From Ureibacillus terrenus (GTDB taxonomy: Bacteria; Bacillota; Bacilli; Bacillales_A; Planococcaceae): a stretch of DNA of 64,000 nt. Under the pieces are notes generated by a model. It saw only the letters and a program-made list of their open reading frames with translations. It was not told the origin of the DNA and made no database searches. Of the stretch, positions 20,944 to 30,538 are shown in pieces (position 1 is the stretch's first letter; every line of letters begins with the position of its first letter). The stretch lies in contig NZ_VIGD01000001.1 of NCBI RefSeq assembly GCF_006569205.1, positions 111,065 to 175,064 of the forward strand, given 5' to 3'. Position numbers and translations under genes: made by a program.

Positions 20944-21851
20944 AAGTTTTTTCCCACCCCTAGTTGCAAGATGATCATTAAAATCAGCCAAATGAATACA
21001 AAAGCAATCCCCAAAAGAATGGCTGATGCGCATAGGACAAGCAAAGACTTCCCTACATCATCCAAAAAGCCGCTGATGGTTCCTCCGCTGAAGGGTTCGA
21101 CAATGGCAGCCAGAATTTTAAAAGTCATTGCATGGATCAACAGCTTTCCGGCAGGATAAAAAGCGGCCATCCAAAAGGCGGTCATTGCACTGAAGCCAGC
21201 AACGGTCGTGGCTGCCGATTGATATTTTTGGAAGATGGAAAACCCTTCAACAATGAGCGATCCGACAATCGGAATGGTTTGTTCAATCACTTTTTTCACA
21301 GGGCTTGCAATCGCTTTATCCACCGTAAAAAAGGCGACACCCGCAAAGGATAAAAAGGCGACCATCAACAAAAGCGATGCCGTGATCAATGTCATGACCG
21401 TGCCCCGAATCAGATCCGAAGCTTTTGAAAAAGATATTTCCTGGATGAACCTGGAACAAAAATCAAGAAGCAGCGCAATGACAATCCCCGGTATCAGCAC
21501 TTTTTGGCATAGCAAGATCAAAAATTCAAAAATTGCCAAAACAATTGGGCTCCAAGCAATGAAAGAAAACACCGCATTTAAAACAACAATGATGGACATG
21601 AGGATGGGGGTGATGGATAAAAAGAAGTCGCTTGCAATATTCACAATATCTCCCATTAAACTGAACGCATCCATCACAGTTTGTCCAAGTGTCAACACGA
21701 GGACGATGATAAATAACGCGTCTCCCCATTTTTTAAATTGAGGCACAAAGGCTTCCAAAATCAGGAATAGAATGGTGTAAGTGACTACAAGTAGAATGGA
21801 TCTGCCTGCAATTTTTAATGGATCGGTAAAAATGTTCAATAGTTCATCCAT
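20940..21851 (-). CDS. spoIIIAE: SpoIIIAE, multi-spanning channel component, N-terminally short
   Basis: SpoIIIAE is a polytopic mother-cell membrane protein of the SpoIIIA complex. The 303 residues hold about seven or eight membrane segments with the typical small-residue-rich helices (ATTVAGFSAMTAFWMAAFYPAG and following). The B. subtilis protein has 399 residues; the missing part is the N-terminal signal and soluble segment before the first conserved helix. The ATG at 21851 has AAGGGG upstream. Confidence 0.9.
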   Translation of the reverse strand: MDELLNIFTDPLKIAGRSILLVVTYTILFLILEAFVPQFKKWGDALFIIVLVLTLGQTVMDAFSLMGDIVNIASDFFLSITPILMSIIVVLNAVFSFIAWSPIVLAIFEFLILLCQKVLIPGIVIALLLDFCSRFIQEISFSKASDLIRGTVMTLITASLLLMVAFLSFAGVAFFTVDKAIASPVKKVIEQTIPIVGSLIVEGFSIFQKYQSAATTVAGFSAMTAFWMAAFYPAGKLLIHAMTFKILAAIVEPFSGGTISGFLDDVGKSLLVLCASAILLGIAFVFIWLILMIILQLGVGKNF

Positions 21852-21863
21852 TGTGAAGGCCCC

Positions 21864-22241
21864 TTATTGAAGCTTCTCTAAAATTGAAGAAAAGCTTGAA
21901 AGTACTTTAGCCAATTCGCCCACCCAATAAGTGAGCAGCACAATCCGGACCGAAAACATTACAAATTCCCCCATCGTCTCCTGCTCCTGTTCGACAAATA
22001 ACATCTTAAAGAACACGCCCATTTGATAAAAAAGAGCAGAATAGACGAGCTGGGAAACATATGGCACCGAATTTACATATGACAGGATTTGTCCAATTAA
22101 TGGAAGTACAGACTTCGACAAGAGGAAATGCAATAGGATAAAAAAGAAAATGATGGCAATAAGCGAATAGAGTTTTGGAACCGCTTCTTTAATCAGTAGT
22201 AAAATCAGTAGTAGAATTACGGCATAAACCAAAATTGTCAT
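21864..22241 (-). CDS. spoIIIAD: SpoIIIAD, membrane component of the SpoIIIA complex
   Basis: The 125 residues contain three or four hydrophobic segments and sit between spoIIIAC and spoIIIAE. The sequence is strongly diverged from B. subtilis SpoIIIAD, but length, topology and position agree. The start is only four bases after the spoIIIAC stop and has a weak ribosome site, which suggests translational coupling. Confidence 0.8.
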   Translation of the reverse strand: MTILVYAVILLLILLLIKEAVPKLYSLIAIIFFFILLHFLLSKSVLPLIGQILSYVNSVPYVSQLVYSALFYQMGVFFKMLFVEQEQETMGEFVMFSVRIVLLTYWVGELAKVLSSFSSILEKLQ

Positions 22242-22244
22242 ATG

Positions 22245-22448
22245 TCAATTCGTCAACCATTGGAAAAATAGCATAATTTCGCCGAAAAAAAGCCGTAAGA
22301 ATCTGATCAGTTCTGCAGCCATGTATAAATATGCGATGAAAAATATATAGAACGTAAATTCTTTTTTCCCTACCTGATCAAAAAAGACATGCAACAGTGC
22401 TATGATTAGTCCTACTCCTGCCACCCTTAATACATCCTGTAATTCCAT
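22245..22448 (-). CDS. spoIIIAC: SpoIIIAC, first gene of this reduced spoIIIA operon
   Basis: SpoIIIAC is a small two-helix membrane protein of the mother-cell channel complex. The 67 residues open with the recognisable DVLRVAGVGLIIALLHVFFDQVGKKEFTFY, close to the B. subtilis VIFQIAGVGIVVAFLHTILDQMGKKEY pattern. AAGGAGGA precedes the ATG. Only 118 bases separate it from efp, so spoIIIAA and spoIIIAB are not present upstream. Confidence 0.92.
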   Translation of the reverse strand: MELQDVLRVAGVGLIIALLHVFFDQVGKKEFTFYIFFIAYLYMAAELIRFLRLFFGEIMLFFQWLTN

Positions 22449-22469
22449 TTGACTCCTCCTTGTGAAAGC

Positions 22470-22498
22470 AATATATGAGCTTGTTCAATCAAATAGAC
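22470..22498 (-). promoter_or_regulatory. Candidate sigma-E promoter for the spoIIIA operon
   Basis: On the minus strand, GTCTATT (22492-22498) and CATATATT (22470-22477) are separated by 14 bases, close to the sigma-E consensus. They lie between the efp terminator and the spoIIIAC ribosome site, giving a short leader of about 15 bases. Confidence 0.55.
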
Positions 22499-22510
22499 CA
22501 AAAGACAATA

Positions 22511-22542
22511 AAAAAAGTGGACGCGCCATAAGCGTCCACTTT
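22511..22542 (-). terminator. efp terminator
   Basis: Strong hairpin AAGTGGACGC/GCGTCCACTT with a T run on the minus strand. It separates the yqhR-aroQ-pepQ-efp transcript from spoIIIAC. Confidence 0.9.
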
Positions 22543-22566
22543 TCCTTCCACTTGTGCGATTTCCTA

Positions 22567-23127
22567 TCAGTTTTTGCGGGAAACGTAAGATCCGTCAGCT
22601 GTGTTGATGACTAAGATATCTCCTTCGTTTACGAAGAATGGCACTTGTACGACAAGGCCTGTTTCCAATGTCGCCGGTTTAGAACCGCCTGATGCAGTAT
22701 CACCTTTGATGCCCGGTTCCGTTTCGACCACTTTCAATTCCACGGTGTTTGGAAGTTCAACACCGAGCATTTCTCCTTGATATGTCATAATGTAGACTTC
22801 CATGTTCTCTTTTAAGAATTTCAATTCATATTCAATTTGTTTTGCATCCAATTCGATTTGTTCATATGTTTCCAAATCCATGAAGACATGGGAGTCACCA
22901 TTTGCGTATAAATATTGCATTTTGCGGTTTTCGATCATCGCTTTTTCCACTTTTTCGCCTGCGCGGAATGTTTTTTCTACAACGTTTCCGTTGCGCAAAT
23001 TGCGCAATTTGGAACGGACGAAAGCAGAACCTTTACCAGGTTTTACGTGTTGGAAATCCAATACCCGATATAATTCCCCATCTACAATGATTGTTAGTCC
23101 TGTACGAAAATCGTTCACTGAAATCAT
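22567..23127 (-). CDS. efp: Elongation factor P
   Basis: EF-P rescues ribosomes stalled at polyproline. The 186 residues have the three beta-barrel domains: [35 protein letters not shown] for domain I, with the modifiable Lys in PGKGSA near residue 32, the central OB domain, and the C-terminal signature [17 protein letters not shown] followed by VPFFVNEGD. It is the last gene of the yqhR-aroQ-pepQ-efp operon. Confidence 0.97.
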   Translation of the reverse strand: MISVNDFRTGLTIIVDGELYRVLDFQHVKPGKGSAFVRSKLRNLRNGNVVEKTFRAGEKVEKAMIENRKMQYLYANGDSHVFMDLETYEQIELDAKQIEYELKFLKENMEVYIMTYQGEMLGVELPNTVELKVVETEPGIKGDTASGGSKPATLETGLVVQVPFFVNEGDILVINTADGSYVSRKN

Positions 23128-23143
23128 GAATATTCCTCCATCA

Positions 23144-24205
23144 TTATAGAATAATTAGTTCTTTCGCCGAATGAGTCAATCTTTCATTGCCCGCTTCAGT
23201 GATGACAATATCGTCTTCAATGCGGACTCCGCCGATTCCCGGCAAATAGACCCCGGGCTCAACCGTAACCACCATGTTAGGCTCGAGCACATGACTGGAA
23301 CGGAAAGATAAGTTCGGTCCTTCATGGACTTCCAGACCGATTCCGTGGCCTGTGGAATGTCCGAAAGCCTCGCCATAACCCTTTTCCGTTAAATAATCTC
23401 TTGCAATTTTGTCCGCTTCGATGCCCGTCATCCCCGGTCCTATTTTTTCAAGGGCCAACATTTGCGCTTCCAGGACCGCATTATACATATCTATCAATTT
23501 TTCATTGGGCTGCCCAACGGCGATTGTACGGGTGATGTCGGAAACATATCCGTTATAAACGGCGCCGAAATCGAGCGTGACCAAATCGCCTTTTTCGATG
23601 ACTTTGTCCGTCGCAACACCGTGAGGCAAAGCGCTTCGTAGACCGCTTGCGACAATGGTATCGAAGGATGAAGACGTTGCACCTTGCTTGCGCATGAAAA
23701 ATTCAAGCTCATTCGACACTTCAAGTTCTGTAACACCAGGTTTAATAAAATTCAAAATGTGGGAAAATGCGGCATCAGCAATTTCACATGCAACCTTTAT
23801 AATCTTAATCTCTTCATCGGTCTTAATCAAGCGAATTTTTTCAATTACACCGGATAATGGTACAAGATCCACCTTCAAGAGTTCTTGTAAAGTCTCAAAC
23901 TCTCCATAGGTTACCGTATCTTTTTCAAAACCCAATGATTGGATTTTCCACTCATCGGCAATTTTCGCTACTTCCTTTAGTATGGAGTTTTCTTGCTGAA
24001 TAATGCGAAAATCTTTTACTTGTTTTTTCGCCTGCTCCGTATATCGAAAATCCGTAATGAATACCGCATCTTTTTTGGATATCATTGCCGCTCCGCTAGT
24101 TCCCGTAAAGCCGGTCATATAACGGCGATTGTACGGATTTGTAATCAGCAAGGCATCCACTTGGCGATCTTCCAGTTCTTTTCTCGCTTTGTCAAGTTTA
24201 TTCAT
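23144..24205 (-). CDS. yqhT: Xaa-Pro aminopeptidase/proline dipeptidase (M24B)
   Basis: A metallopeptidase that removes residues next to proline. The 353 residues have an N-terminal creatinase-like domain and the C-terminal pita-bread fold. The two-metal ligands are visible in order: Asp of [19 protein letters not shown] (two Asp), His of [14 protein letters not shown], Glu of VTVEPGVY and Glu of GVRIEDD. It ends 17 bases before efp, a standard pairing in Bacillales. Confidence 0.93.
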   Translation of the reverse strand: MNKLDKARKELEDRQVDALLITNPYNRRYMTGFTGTSGAAMISKKDAVFITDFRYTEQAKKQVKDFRIIQQENSILKEVAKIADEWKIQSLGFEKDTVTYGEFETLQELLKVDLVPLSGVIEKIRLIKTDEEIKIIKVACEIADAAFSHILNFIKPGVTELEVSNELEFFMRKQGATSSSFDTIVASGLRSALPHGVATDKVIEKGDLVTLDFGAVYNGYVSDITRTIAVGQPNEKLIDMYNAVLEAQMLALEKIGPGMTGIEADKIARDYLTEKGYGEAFGHSTGHGIGLEVHEGPNLSFRSSHVLEPNMVVTVEPGVYLPGIGGVRIEDDIVITEAGNERLTHSAKELIIL

Positions 24206-24220
24206 ATACGTTTCCTTCCT

Positions 24221-24649
24221 TTATCCTTGTAAAAACTTGCGCAATGCCAATTCATACCCGAACGTACCAAGTCCACATATCTGTCCGACACACTCCGGTG
24301 CAAGCAGAGATTTATGCCGAAATTCCTCCCTCTTATGTATATTGGATATGTGAACTTCAATGACCGGAACTTTTACACTGGCAATGGCATCTCTCAATGC
24401 GATGCTTGTATGAGTATAAGCCCCTGGATTAAAAACGATTCCATCGATGCCCTTATCTTCCGCTTCGTGAATCCAATCGATCAATTGCCCTTCATGATTG
24501 GATTGCTTAAATTCAATTTCCGCATCAAATTCCTTTGCCAGAGCAGCGCATCGTTCTTTGACATCCTCCAACGTTTCTGTCCCGTAAATTTCCGGCTCCC
24601 TTTTTCCGAGCCGATTTAGATTGGGGCCATTTAACACCAATATCTTCAT
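24221..24649 (-). CDS. aroQ: 3-dehydroquinate dehydratase, type II
   Basis: Catalyses the third step of the shikimate pathway. The 142 residues show the start motif [21 protein letters not shown] with the catalytic Tyr, [30 protein letters not shown] and [19 protein letters not shown] with the catalytic His. It lies between yqhR and pepQ, as in B. subtilis (yqhS). Confidence 0.96.
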   Translation of the reverse strand: MKILVLNGPNLNRLGKREPEIYGTETLEDVKERCAALAKEFDAEIEFKQSNHEGQLIDWIHEAEDKGIDGIVFNPGAYTHTSIALRDAIASVKVPVIEVHISNIHKREEFRHKSLLAPECVGQICGLGTFGYELALRKFLQG

Positions 24650-24689
24650 GATGGATTCTCCTTTAAAAAAGTCGAAGAAATGAACACTT

Positions 24690-25142
24690 TTATTTTATCA
24701 CAGTCTCCTTGTACGGCAACCTATTTCGTTCCAATTGAGCTTTATAATGGAAAGAAGCGGTCTCAATGATGAATCTTGCAGCGATGACAACCGTCACGAT
24801 AAAAGGAATGGATAATTTTTTGAAAGAATAAATTTCAGCCGGCAAATCGTAAATGATCCATTCCGCAACGATGGCAAAAAGCCCTCCAATCACAAGGGAG
24901 GTGATAAACGGCGGTACATTTTGGACATATTGCATCAACAAATAAAGAATAAAATTCGCAATAAAAATTAATATAGCCAAAAACAGCCAGCTGATAAACG
25001 GATGACTTCCTTCAAATAATTCGTACCTTTTTGAAAAACCGATTGGATTCCATTGAATGAAATGGAACCAAGATAACATTTTTAAGCCGGCGGTGAGGAG
25101 AATCGAACCGAATATGCTTGTCACAAACGCCAAATACAGCAT
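24690..25142 (-). CDS. yqhR: YqhR-like membrane protein
   Basis: The 150 residues have four hydrophobic segments (about residues 1-20, 45-68, 75-97 and 110-130) and a basic C-terminal tail. It matches YqhR in B. subtilis by position and topology; the function is unknown. The ATG at 25142 is preferred because AAAGGGGTG lies before it; the longer frame begins with an unlikely Cys-rich stretch. It is first in the operon with aroQ and is divergent from yqhQ. Confidence 0.8.
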   Translation of the reverse strand: MLYLAFVTSIFGSILLTAGLKMLSWFHFIQWNPIGFSKRYELFEGSHPFISWLFLAILIFIANFILYLLMQYVQNVPPFITSLVIGGLFAIVAEWIIYDLPAEIYSFKKLSIPFIVTVVIAARFIIETASFHYKAQLERNRLPYKETVIK

Positions 25143-25275
25143 GTTGCACACCCCTTTTTTTATACATTTTTGCCAACAGCAAAATTTCATATGCGTTGAC
25201 GTAGTGCATTTGCTTAAAATTTAGTACAATAAAAAATTAGTAGAAAAATAATCACAGAGAGTGGTGTCAACATTT

Positions 25276-26205
25276 ATGAGCCAAACACCTATATATGGAG
25301 GACAGGCAATTCTGGAAGGGGTTATGTTCGGGGGAAAAGAACATACCGTTTCTGCCATTCGAAGAAACGACCAATCGATAGAATATTATTATGCAAAAAA
25401 AACAGTGAAGCCATGGATGAACAAGCTGAAAAAAGTACCATTCATCCGCGGAAATATAGCAATCATCGAAGCCGCGGGAATCGGTTCCAAACATTTGCAA
25501 TTTTCCAGCGAACGTTATGATGTCGCTCCAGGAGAGGAGCAGGAAGGTCAAGAACTGTCAAAGCTTGAAATGATTTTTGGAGTGGCCATTGTCGGCATCC
25601 TTTCCTTTTTATTCGGAAAGTTTGTCTTTACGCTGGTTCCGGTATTTCTTGCCGAGCTCTTTTCTCCATGGATTTCCGGAAAATATCCCCAAATCTTTTT
25701 GGAAACGGGGATCAAACTCATCCTGCTCCTTACCTATTTATATCTTATTTCCCTGACTCCTATTATTCGGAGGGTGTTTCAATATCATGGGGCAGAACAT
25801 AAAGTGATAAATTGTTATGAACAAGGTCTAGAATTAACCGTCGAAAATGTCCAAAAGCAGTCAAGATTGCATTACCGTTGCGGTTCCAGCTTCATCCTGT
25901 TTACGGTCATCATCGGAATGTTCATTTATCTGCTTTTCCCTGTAGAACCGCTATGGTTCCGAGTATTGATCCGCATCCTGCTGATTCCCGTTGTATTGGG
26001 CGTTTCTTATGAAGTTTTGCAATTCACGAATTCATTGAGGGATGTGCCGGTACTGCGGTTCATGGGTTATCCCGGTTTATGGCTGCAATTATTAACAACG
26101 AAAGAACCGGATGACCAAATGGTGGAAGTGTCCATCGCTTCCTTCAAAAAACTGCATGAAATCGAAAAAAATCCGGAAATCGCATTGCGTCTTCATCATG
26201 ATTGA
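25276..26205 (+). CDS. yqhQ: DUF1385 membrane protein YqhQ
   Basis: The 309 residues start with the conserved IYGGQAILEGVMFGGKEHTVSAIR segment of DUF1385 and contain about four membrane helices, with the motifs QYHGAEHKVINCYE and HYRCGSSFILFTV between them. The family has no established function. The ATG at 25276 aligns with the family start; a GTG-containing extension of five codons upstream is possible but overlaps the ribosome site. Confidence 0.88.
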   Translation: MSQTPIYGGQAILEGVMFGGKEHTVSAIRRNDQSIEYYYAKKTVKPWMNKLKKVPFIRGNIAIIEAAGIGSKHLQFSSERYDVAPGEEQEGQELSKLEMIFGVAIVGILSFLFGKFVFTLVPVFLAELFSPWISGKYPQIFLETGIKLILLLTYLYLISLTPIIRRVFQYHGAEHKVINCYEQGLELTVENVQKQSRLHYRCGSSFILFTVIIGMFIYLLFPVEPLWFRVLIRILLIPVVLGVSYEVLQFTNSLRDVPVLRFMGYPGLWLQLLTTKEPDDQMVEVSIASFKKLHEIEKNPEIALRLHHD

Positions 26206-26206
26206 C

Positions 26207-26250
26207 AAAAAGGCTTAGAAGCTGAAATTCCTCCGCTTCTAAGCCTTTTC
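26207..26250. terminator. Bidirectional terminator between yqhQ and the glcD-like gene
   Basis: Long perfect hairpin AAAAGGCTTAGAAGC/GCTTCTAAGCCTTTT with A/T tracts at both ends. Confidence 0.85.
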
Positions 26251-26287
26251 ATTAAGCCAAAATATCCGATTTTAGATAAATGAATAA

Positions 26288-27658
26288 TCATAGAAGTTTT
26301 CCGGGGTTCAAAATGCCTTTCGGGTCGAGCGCCTGTTTGATGGCGCGCATCACTTGCAAGGCATTTTTATGTTCCATTTCCTGGTATATTTTTTTGCCGA
26401 CTCCAACACCATGCTCTCCTGTACATGTACCGCCCCGCTTGATGGCATCCGTTACAATCAATTCATTGAAGCGCTTCGCCCGGTCCACTTCATCTTCATT
26501 TGACAGATCGATCATAATGCATGCATGATAGTTGCCATCGCCCACATGTCCCAATAGACCGCCATGAATTTTCAGCTCTTTTAATAGAGAACGGGCGTAA
26601 TCGATGCTGTTTGCGAGCTCACTGATCGGCACACAAACGTCCGTCGTCATCAGCTTGCGTCCAGGAAAGGCATGTTTGTATGCATAAGCCAAATGATGCC
26701 GCGCATGCCAAAGGGTATTGCGTGCAGCCGTATCTTTTTCGAATTGAATATCTTCGCAATCAAAATCTTTTAACACTTCCGTGGCAAACTCTATGTCGCT
26801 TTGCAGTCCCGCTTCATTTCCTTGGAACTCTAAAAATAACGTAGGAGCCTCTGCATAATCGGTTTCGCTGTATTTATTCACGACATGAATGGATTCCGCA
26901 TCGACAAACTCGACCCGTCCAATCGGTATCCCTGCCTGTTTTAGTGCTGTCACCGCCCGGACCGCGTCATGTGTGGATTTGAACACTGCCCGTCCAGACA
27001 CTTCGAACTCAGGGATGCCGTATACTTTTAACGTAAGTTCCGTAATGCATCCCAAAGTGCCTTCCGATCCCACAAACAAACCATTTAAATGCAGGCCGGA
27101 CGAGGATTTTCTCGCTTTGCTTCCTGTATGGATGATGTCTCCGTTTGCCAACACCACTTCCAAATCCAGCACCTGGTCCCGCATGACCCCATATTTTACG
27201 GCCGTTGTCCCGCTGGCATTCGTTGCCGCCATTCCGCCCAACGTTGCATCCGCACCGGGATCTACGGAGAAAAACAGGCCATACTTTTTCAATTCTTTAT
27301 TTAGCTGCAAACGCCGAACCCCCGGCTGCACCCGGACAATGAAGCTCTCCGGATCGATTTCAAGAATTTTGTTCATTTCGTTGAAATCAATGGAAATGCC
27401 GCCTTCATATGGAATCACATGTCCTTCCAAACTCGAACCCGCCCCAAACGGGGTTACAGGCACTTCGTATTCATTGGCAATTTTCAAAATCTTGCTCACT
27501 TCTTCCGCCGTATGAGGAAATACCACGATATCCGGCAAAGCAGGTGCATGATAGGACTCATCTTGACCATGGAGCTGCCGAACCGTTTCATTGGTCGTCA
27601 CTTGTTCTTTCGATAAAAACTCGAGCAATCGCCGTTCGATTTCTTTATAATTTTTCAT
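26288..27658 (-). CDS. FAD-linked 2-hydroxyacid oxidase (GlcD/D-lactate dehydrogenase family)
   Basis: The 456 residues have the PCMH-type FAD domain (VTPFGAGSSLEGHVIPYEGGISIDFNEMNKI and PGADATLGGMAATNASGTTAVKYG near residues 70-155) and the C-terminal FAD-oxidase domain ending in GGTCTGEHGVGVGKK and DPKGILNPGK. Enzymes of this type oxidise glycolate, D-lactate or related acids and pass electrons to the respiratory chain. The substrate cannot be decided from sequence; partner subunits GlcE/GlcF are not in the window. The leader contains a GC-rich hairpin. Confidence 0.87.
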   Translation of the reverse strand: MKNYKEIERRLLEFLSKEQVTTNETVRQLHGQDESYHAPALPDIVVFPHTAEEVSKILKIANEYEVPVTPFGAGSSLEGHVIPYEGGISIDFNEMNKILEIDPESFIVRVQPGVRRLQLNKELKKYGLFFSVDPGADATLGGMAATNASGTTAVKYGVMRDQVLDLEVVLANGDIIHTGSKARKSSSGLHLNGLFVGSEGTLGCITELTLKVYGIPEFEVSGRAVFKSTHDAVRAVTALKQAGIPIGRVEFVDAESIHVVNKYSETDYAEAPTLFLEFQGNEAGLQSDIEFATEVLKDFDCEDIQFEKDTAARNTLWHARHHLAYAYKHAFPGRKLMTTDVCVPISELANSIDYARSLLKELKIHGGLLGHVGDGNYHACIMIDLSNEDEVDRAKRFNELIVTDAIKRGGTCTGEHGVGVGKKIYQEMEHKNALQVMRAIKQALDPKGILNPGKLL

Positions 27659-27741
27659 TATTATTTCCTCCCTTGTAAACTAGTTTTAACATAAAAAATC
27701 TTTTATTGGAAAGAAAATCAAATGAAAATTCTTTAAACTTC

Positions 27742-27778
27742 CTTAAAACAAACGCCTCCCGCATCGCATCTCGGGAGG
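27742..27778 (-). promoter_or_regulatory. Attenuator-like hairpin in the leader of the glcD-like gene
   Basis: On the minus strand, CCTCCCG and CGGGAGG flank a ten-base loop and are followed by CGTTTGTTTT. It lies some 85 bases upstream of the start codon, downstream of the nrdJ terminator, so it could attenuate the oxidase transcript. Confidence 0.35.
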
Positions 27779-27842
27779 GTGCCTGTGTGTTGTCATAACA
27801 TTTCAATAGAACCGGCCGGTAGCCCAATAATAGGTTTTTTGT

Positions 27843-27880
27843 ACAAAAATCCCCCTTTAGACAATCTAAAGGGGGATTAT
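27843..27880 (-). terminator. nrdJ terminator
   Basis: Perfect hairpin AATCCCCCTTTAG/CTAAAGGGGGATT followed by T residues on the minus strand, 28 bases after the nrdJ stop. Confidence 0.9.
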
Positions 27881-27907
27881 AATTTATTTTTTTAATTCTT
27901 TATGCTA

Positions 27908-30475
27908 TTACAATCCGCATTTCAATTGGGCGCCGCAAACCGTGCAAGTGTTGCATCCGCCGATTTCTTCCACCGTACCTTGGCGGCAGACAGGACATGT
28001 ATCGCCCACTTCCGAACCGATATTCACATTGGTTTGTTGAAGCGGTGCAATCGTTTCTACCAGAACGACCGGTTTTTCCACCTTTTCTTCTTCCAGCTCT
28101 TCAAAGGATAATTGTTCTTCATGGGTCATTTCAGCTTTTAATGTCAATACTTGCGAATCGCGGCTGCCATCAACATAAACCGTTCCGCCTTTCGCTCCGC
28201 CTTTATACAGGCGTTCATACACTTTTTGTACCTGTTCTACCGTATATCCTTTTGGAGCGTTTACGGTTTTCGAAATGGACGAATCTACCCAGCGTTGGAT
28301 GATGCATTGTACATCCGCGTGGGCTTCCGGCGTTAAATCCATCGCCGTTACAAACCAAGAAGGCAGATTGTTTTCATCCGCTTCCGGATGTTCTCTCAAA
28401 TATTCTTGAACAATATCCGCTTTCACTTCAATGAATTTTCCTAAGCGGCCGGAACGATAATATGTGAAGGAGAAGTATGGTTCCAATCCTGTAGAAACTC
28501 CCACCATTGTACCCGTTGATCCGGTTGGCGCAACAGTAAGCAAATGGGAATTCCGTATTCCGTATTTCAATACCCCTTGACGAATATGTTCAGGCATACG
28601 TTTCATGTAGCCCGTATTAATGAAGGCTTCGCGCAAACGTTTTGTTTCTTCTTCCGTCTCTCCTACCAAGAATGGGAAGCTGCCACGTTCTTTTGCCAGT
28701 TCAATGGAAGTTTCATAAGCGGTTGTTGCAATCGTTTCGAACACTTTATCCACAAGTTCATTTCCTTCTTTTGAACCATATTCTTTTTCACAGTAAATCA
28801 ATAAATCAGCCAATCCCATTACTCCAAGGCCGATGCGACGCTCTCCAAGGGCCTGCTTTCGGTTTTCTTCAAGGAAATACGGTGTTGCATCAATGACATT
28901 GTCTTGCATGCGGACGCCTATACGGACTGTTTCCTTTAATGCCTCGAAATCCACCGTCTTTTTATCTTTTAAAGCAAAATTTGCCAGATTGATGGCCGCC
29001 AAGTTACATACGGAATATGGCGCTAGAGGCTGTTCACCGCATGGATTTGTTGCAACGACTTTTTGGCCATAAGCCCGGGCATTTGTCATTTCGTTTGCAT
29101 TGTCAATGAAGAAAATTCCAGGCTCAGCTGCGTAAGTCGCACAAATGTTGATGAGTTTCCAAAGCTCCCTCGCGCGGATTTTCCGGTAAGTGCGAACCCG
29201 GTAGCCGAGAGCTTCCCACTCTCTCACATCGCCGATTTTGTGCCATTTTTCATTGTAAATGGCCATTTCTTCCGGAGTATAAGTTTCCACATCCGGAAAA
29301 CGAAGCGGATATTCTTCATCTTTTTCCACCGCTTCCATAAATTCATTTGTAATCGTAACCGAGATGTTCGCTCCTGTTAAGAAATCCGGATTGTGCACGC
29401 TGTATGTTCCGCCATCGCGCAATTTCGCTTCCGCTTCTTTGATGACCGCCTCGCTGAATCCGCCTAAACCAGGAATGTTTTTATAATTGACGATTCCTTG
29501 GTACATTGCTTCTTCAAGAGGAGTTAAAGGAGTAAATTTCAATTTTTCTTTTGCATGACGAATGATGGATTCATCTTCCATATTTTCAATCAAATAACGC
29601 AAAATGCGCGGGTTCTGCATCTTGGAAATGATGAATTCCACAATATCCGGATGCCAATCGGCGAGCATGATCATTTGGGCACCGCGTCTCGATCCTCCCT
29701 GTTCCACAAGATGGGTCAATTTCGCAATATCATCAAGCCACGATACAGAACCGCTGGATCTTCCATTGACCCCTCTTGCAAGCGTGTTGCGCGGTCTTAA
29801 CGTGGAACCGTTCGTACCAACCCCGCCGCCCCGGCTCATGATTTCCATTACTTTTTTGCGGTGTTCGCTGATTCCTTCACGGCTGTCAGGAACGAAAGGC
29901 ATCACATAGCAGTTAAAATATGTCACTTGTTTTCCGGATCCTGCTCCGTAAAGAACTCGTCCAGCTGGCACAAATTTTAAAGAAGCCAATTGTTCATAAA
30001 ACTTTTGGAACCATTCTTTGCGCTTCTCTTCCGTTTTCTCGACAGCGGCCAAACCGGTCGCGTTCCGTTTTGCGATTTGTTCATAAAAAATTTCAAGCGG
30101 TTTTTCAACCACGTCAAGGGATTTTACAATGATGCCCGTCTCTTGTTCTTCCGGATCATCGAGCACATTTCGGTACTCTTCTTCAATCAATATTTCCGCT
30201 TTATTTTCTTCCCAGTTGATTGATTGGATATATCCTAAACCACGGGCTGGGAATTTCGGGTCTTCTTTGATTGTTAATACAACAAAATCGCTGGGTTTTA
30301 ACGTTTTCTTTTCCGTATCTTTAAATGAATACCGGTCAATCATGACCAGTCTCGAAACACCTTTATGCGTTATATGCATATCCGGTGTAATCGGATGTAC
30401 TTGCGGAAATTCCTCAATATCTTTGTTTAATTGATCGATGAGGGTGGTCGAATACGTTTTCTCTACCACTACCAT
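27908..30475 (-). CDS. nrdJ: Class II (adenosylcobalamin-dependent) ribonucleoside-diphosphate reductase
   Basis: NrdJ makes deoxyribonucleotides without a second subunit, using coenzyme B12 to generate the thiyl radical. The 855 residues show FVPAGRVLYGAGS, SRGGGVGTNGSTLRPR, VEQGGSRRGAQM, the active-site VATNPCGEQPL near residue 470 and APTGSTGTMVGVSTGLEP near residue 650. The C-terminal Cys-rich tail (CPVCRQG...GGCNTCTVCGAQLKCG) resembles a zinc ribbon and carries the reducible cysteines. Two NrdR boxes stand upstream. The gene needs B12, but no cobalamin genes or riboswitch are in the window. Confidence 0.95.
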   Translation of the reverse strand: MVVVEKTYSTTLIDQLNKDIEEFPQVHPITPDMHITHKGVSRLVMIDRYSFKDTEKKTLKPSDFVVLTIKEDPKFPARGLGYIQSINWEENKAEILIEEEYRNVLDDPEEQETGIIVKSLDVVEKPLEIFYEQIAKRNATGLAAVEKTEEKRKEWFQKFYEQLASLKFVPAGRVLYGAGSGKQVTYFNCYVMPFVPDSREGISEHRKKVMEIMSRGGGVGTNGSTLRPRNTLARGVNGRSSGSVSWLDDIAKLTHLVEQGGSRRGAQMIMLADWHPDIVEFIISKMQNPRILRYLIENMEDESIIRHAKEKLKFTPLTPLEEAMYQGIVNYKNIPGLGGFSEAVIKEAEAKLRDGGTYSVHNPDFLTGANISVTITNEFMEAVEKDEEYPLRFPDVETYTPEEMAIYNEKWHKIGDVREWEALGYRVRTYRKIRARELWKLINICATYAAEPGIFFIDNANEMTNARAYGQKVVATNPCGEQPLAPYSVCNLAAINLANFALKDKKTVDFEALKETVRIGVRMQDNVIDATPYFLEENRKQALGERRIGLGVMGLADLLIYCEKEYGSKEGNELVDKVFETIATTAYETSIELAKERGSFPFLVGETEEETKRLREAFINTGYMKRMPEHIRQGVLKYGIRNSHLLTVAPTGSTGTMVGVSTGLEPYFSFTYYRSGRLGKFIEVKADIVQEYLREHPEADENNLPSWFVTAMDLTPEAHADVQCIIQRWVDSSISKTVNAPKGYTVEQVQKVYERLYKGGAKGGTVYVDGSRDSQVLTLKAEMTHEEQLSFEELEEEKVEKPVVLVETIAPLQQTNVNIGSEVGDTCPVCRQGTVEEIGGCNTCTVCGAQLKCGL

Positions 30476-30538
30476 CTGCCAGCCTCCCTTTGCCCATATA
30501 TCATTATTCTAGTATTTACCCATTATTTATCGTTCGAA

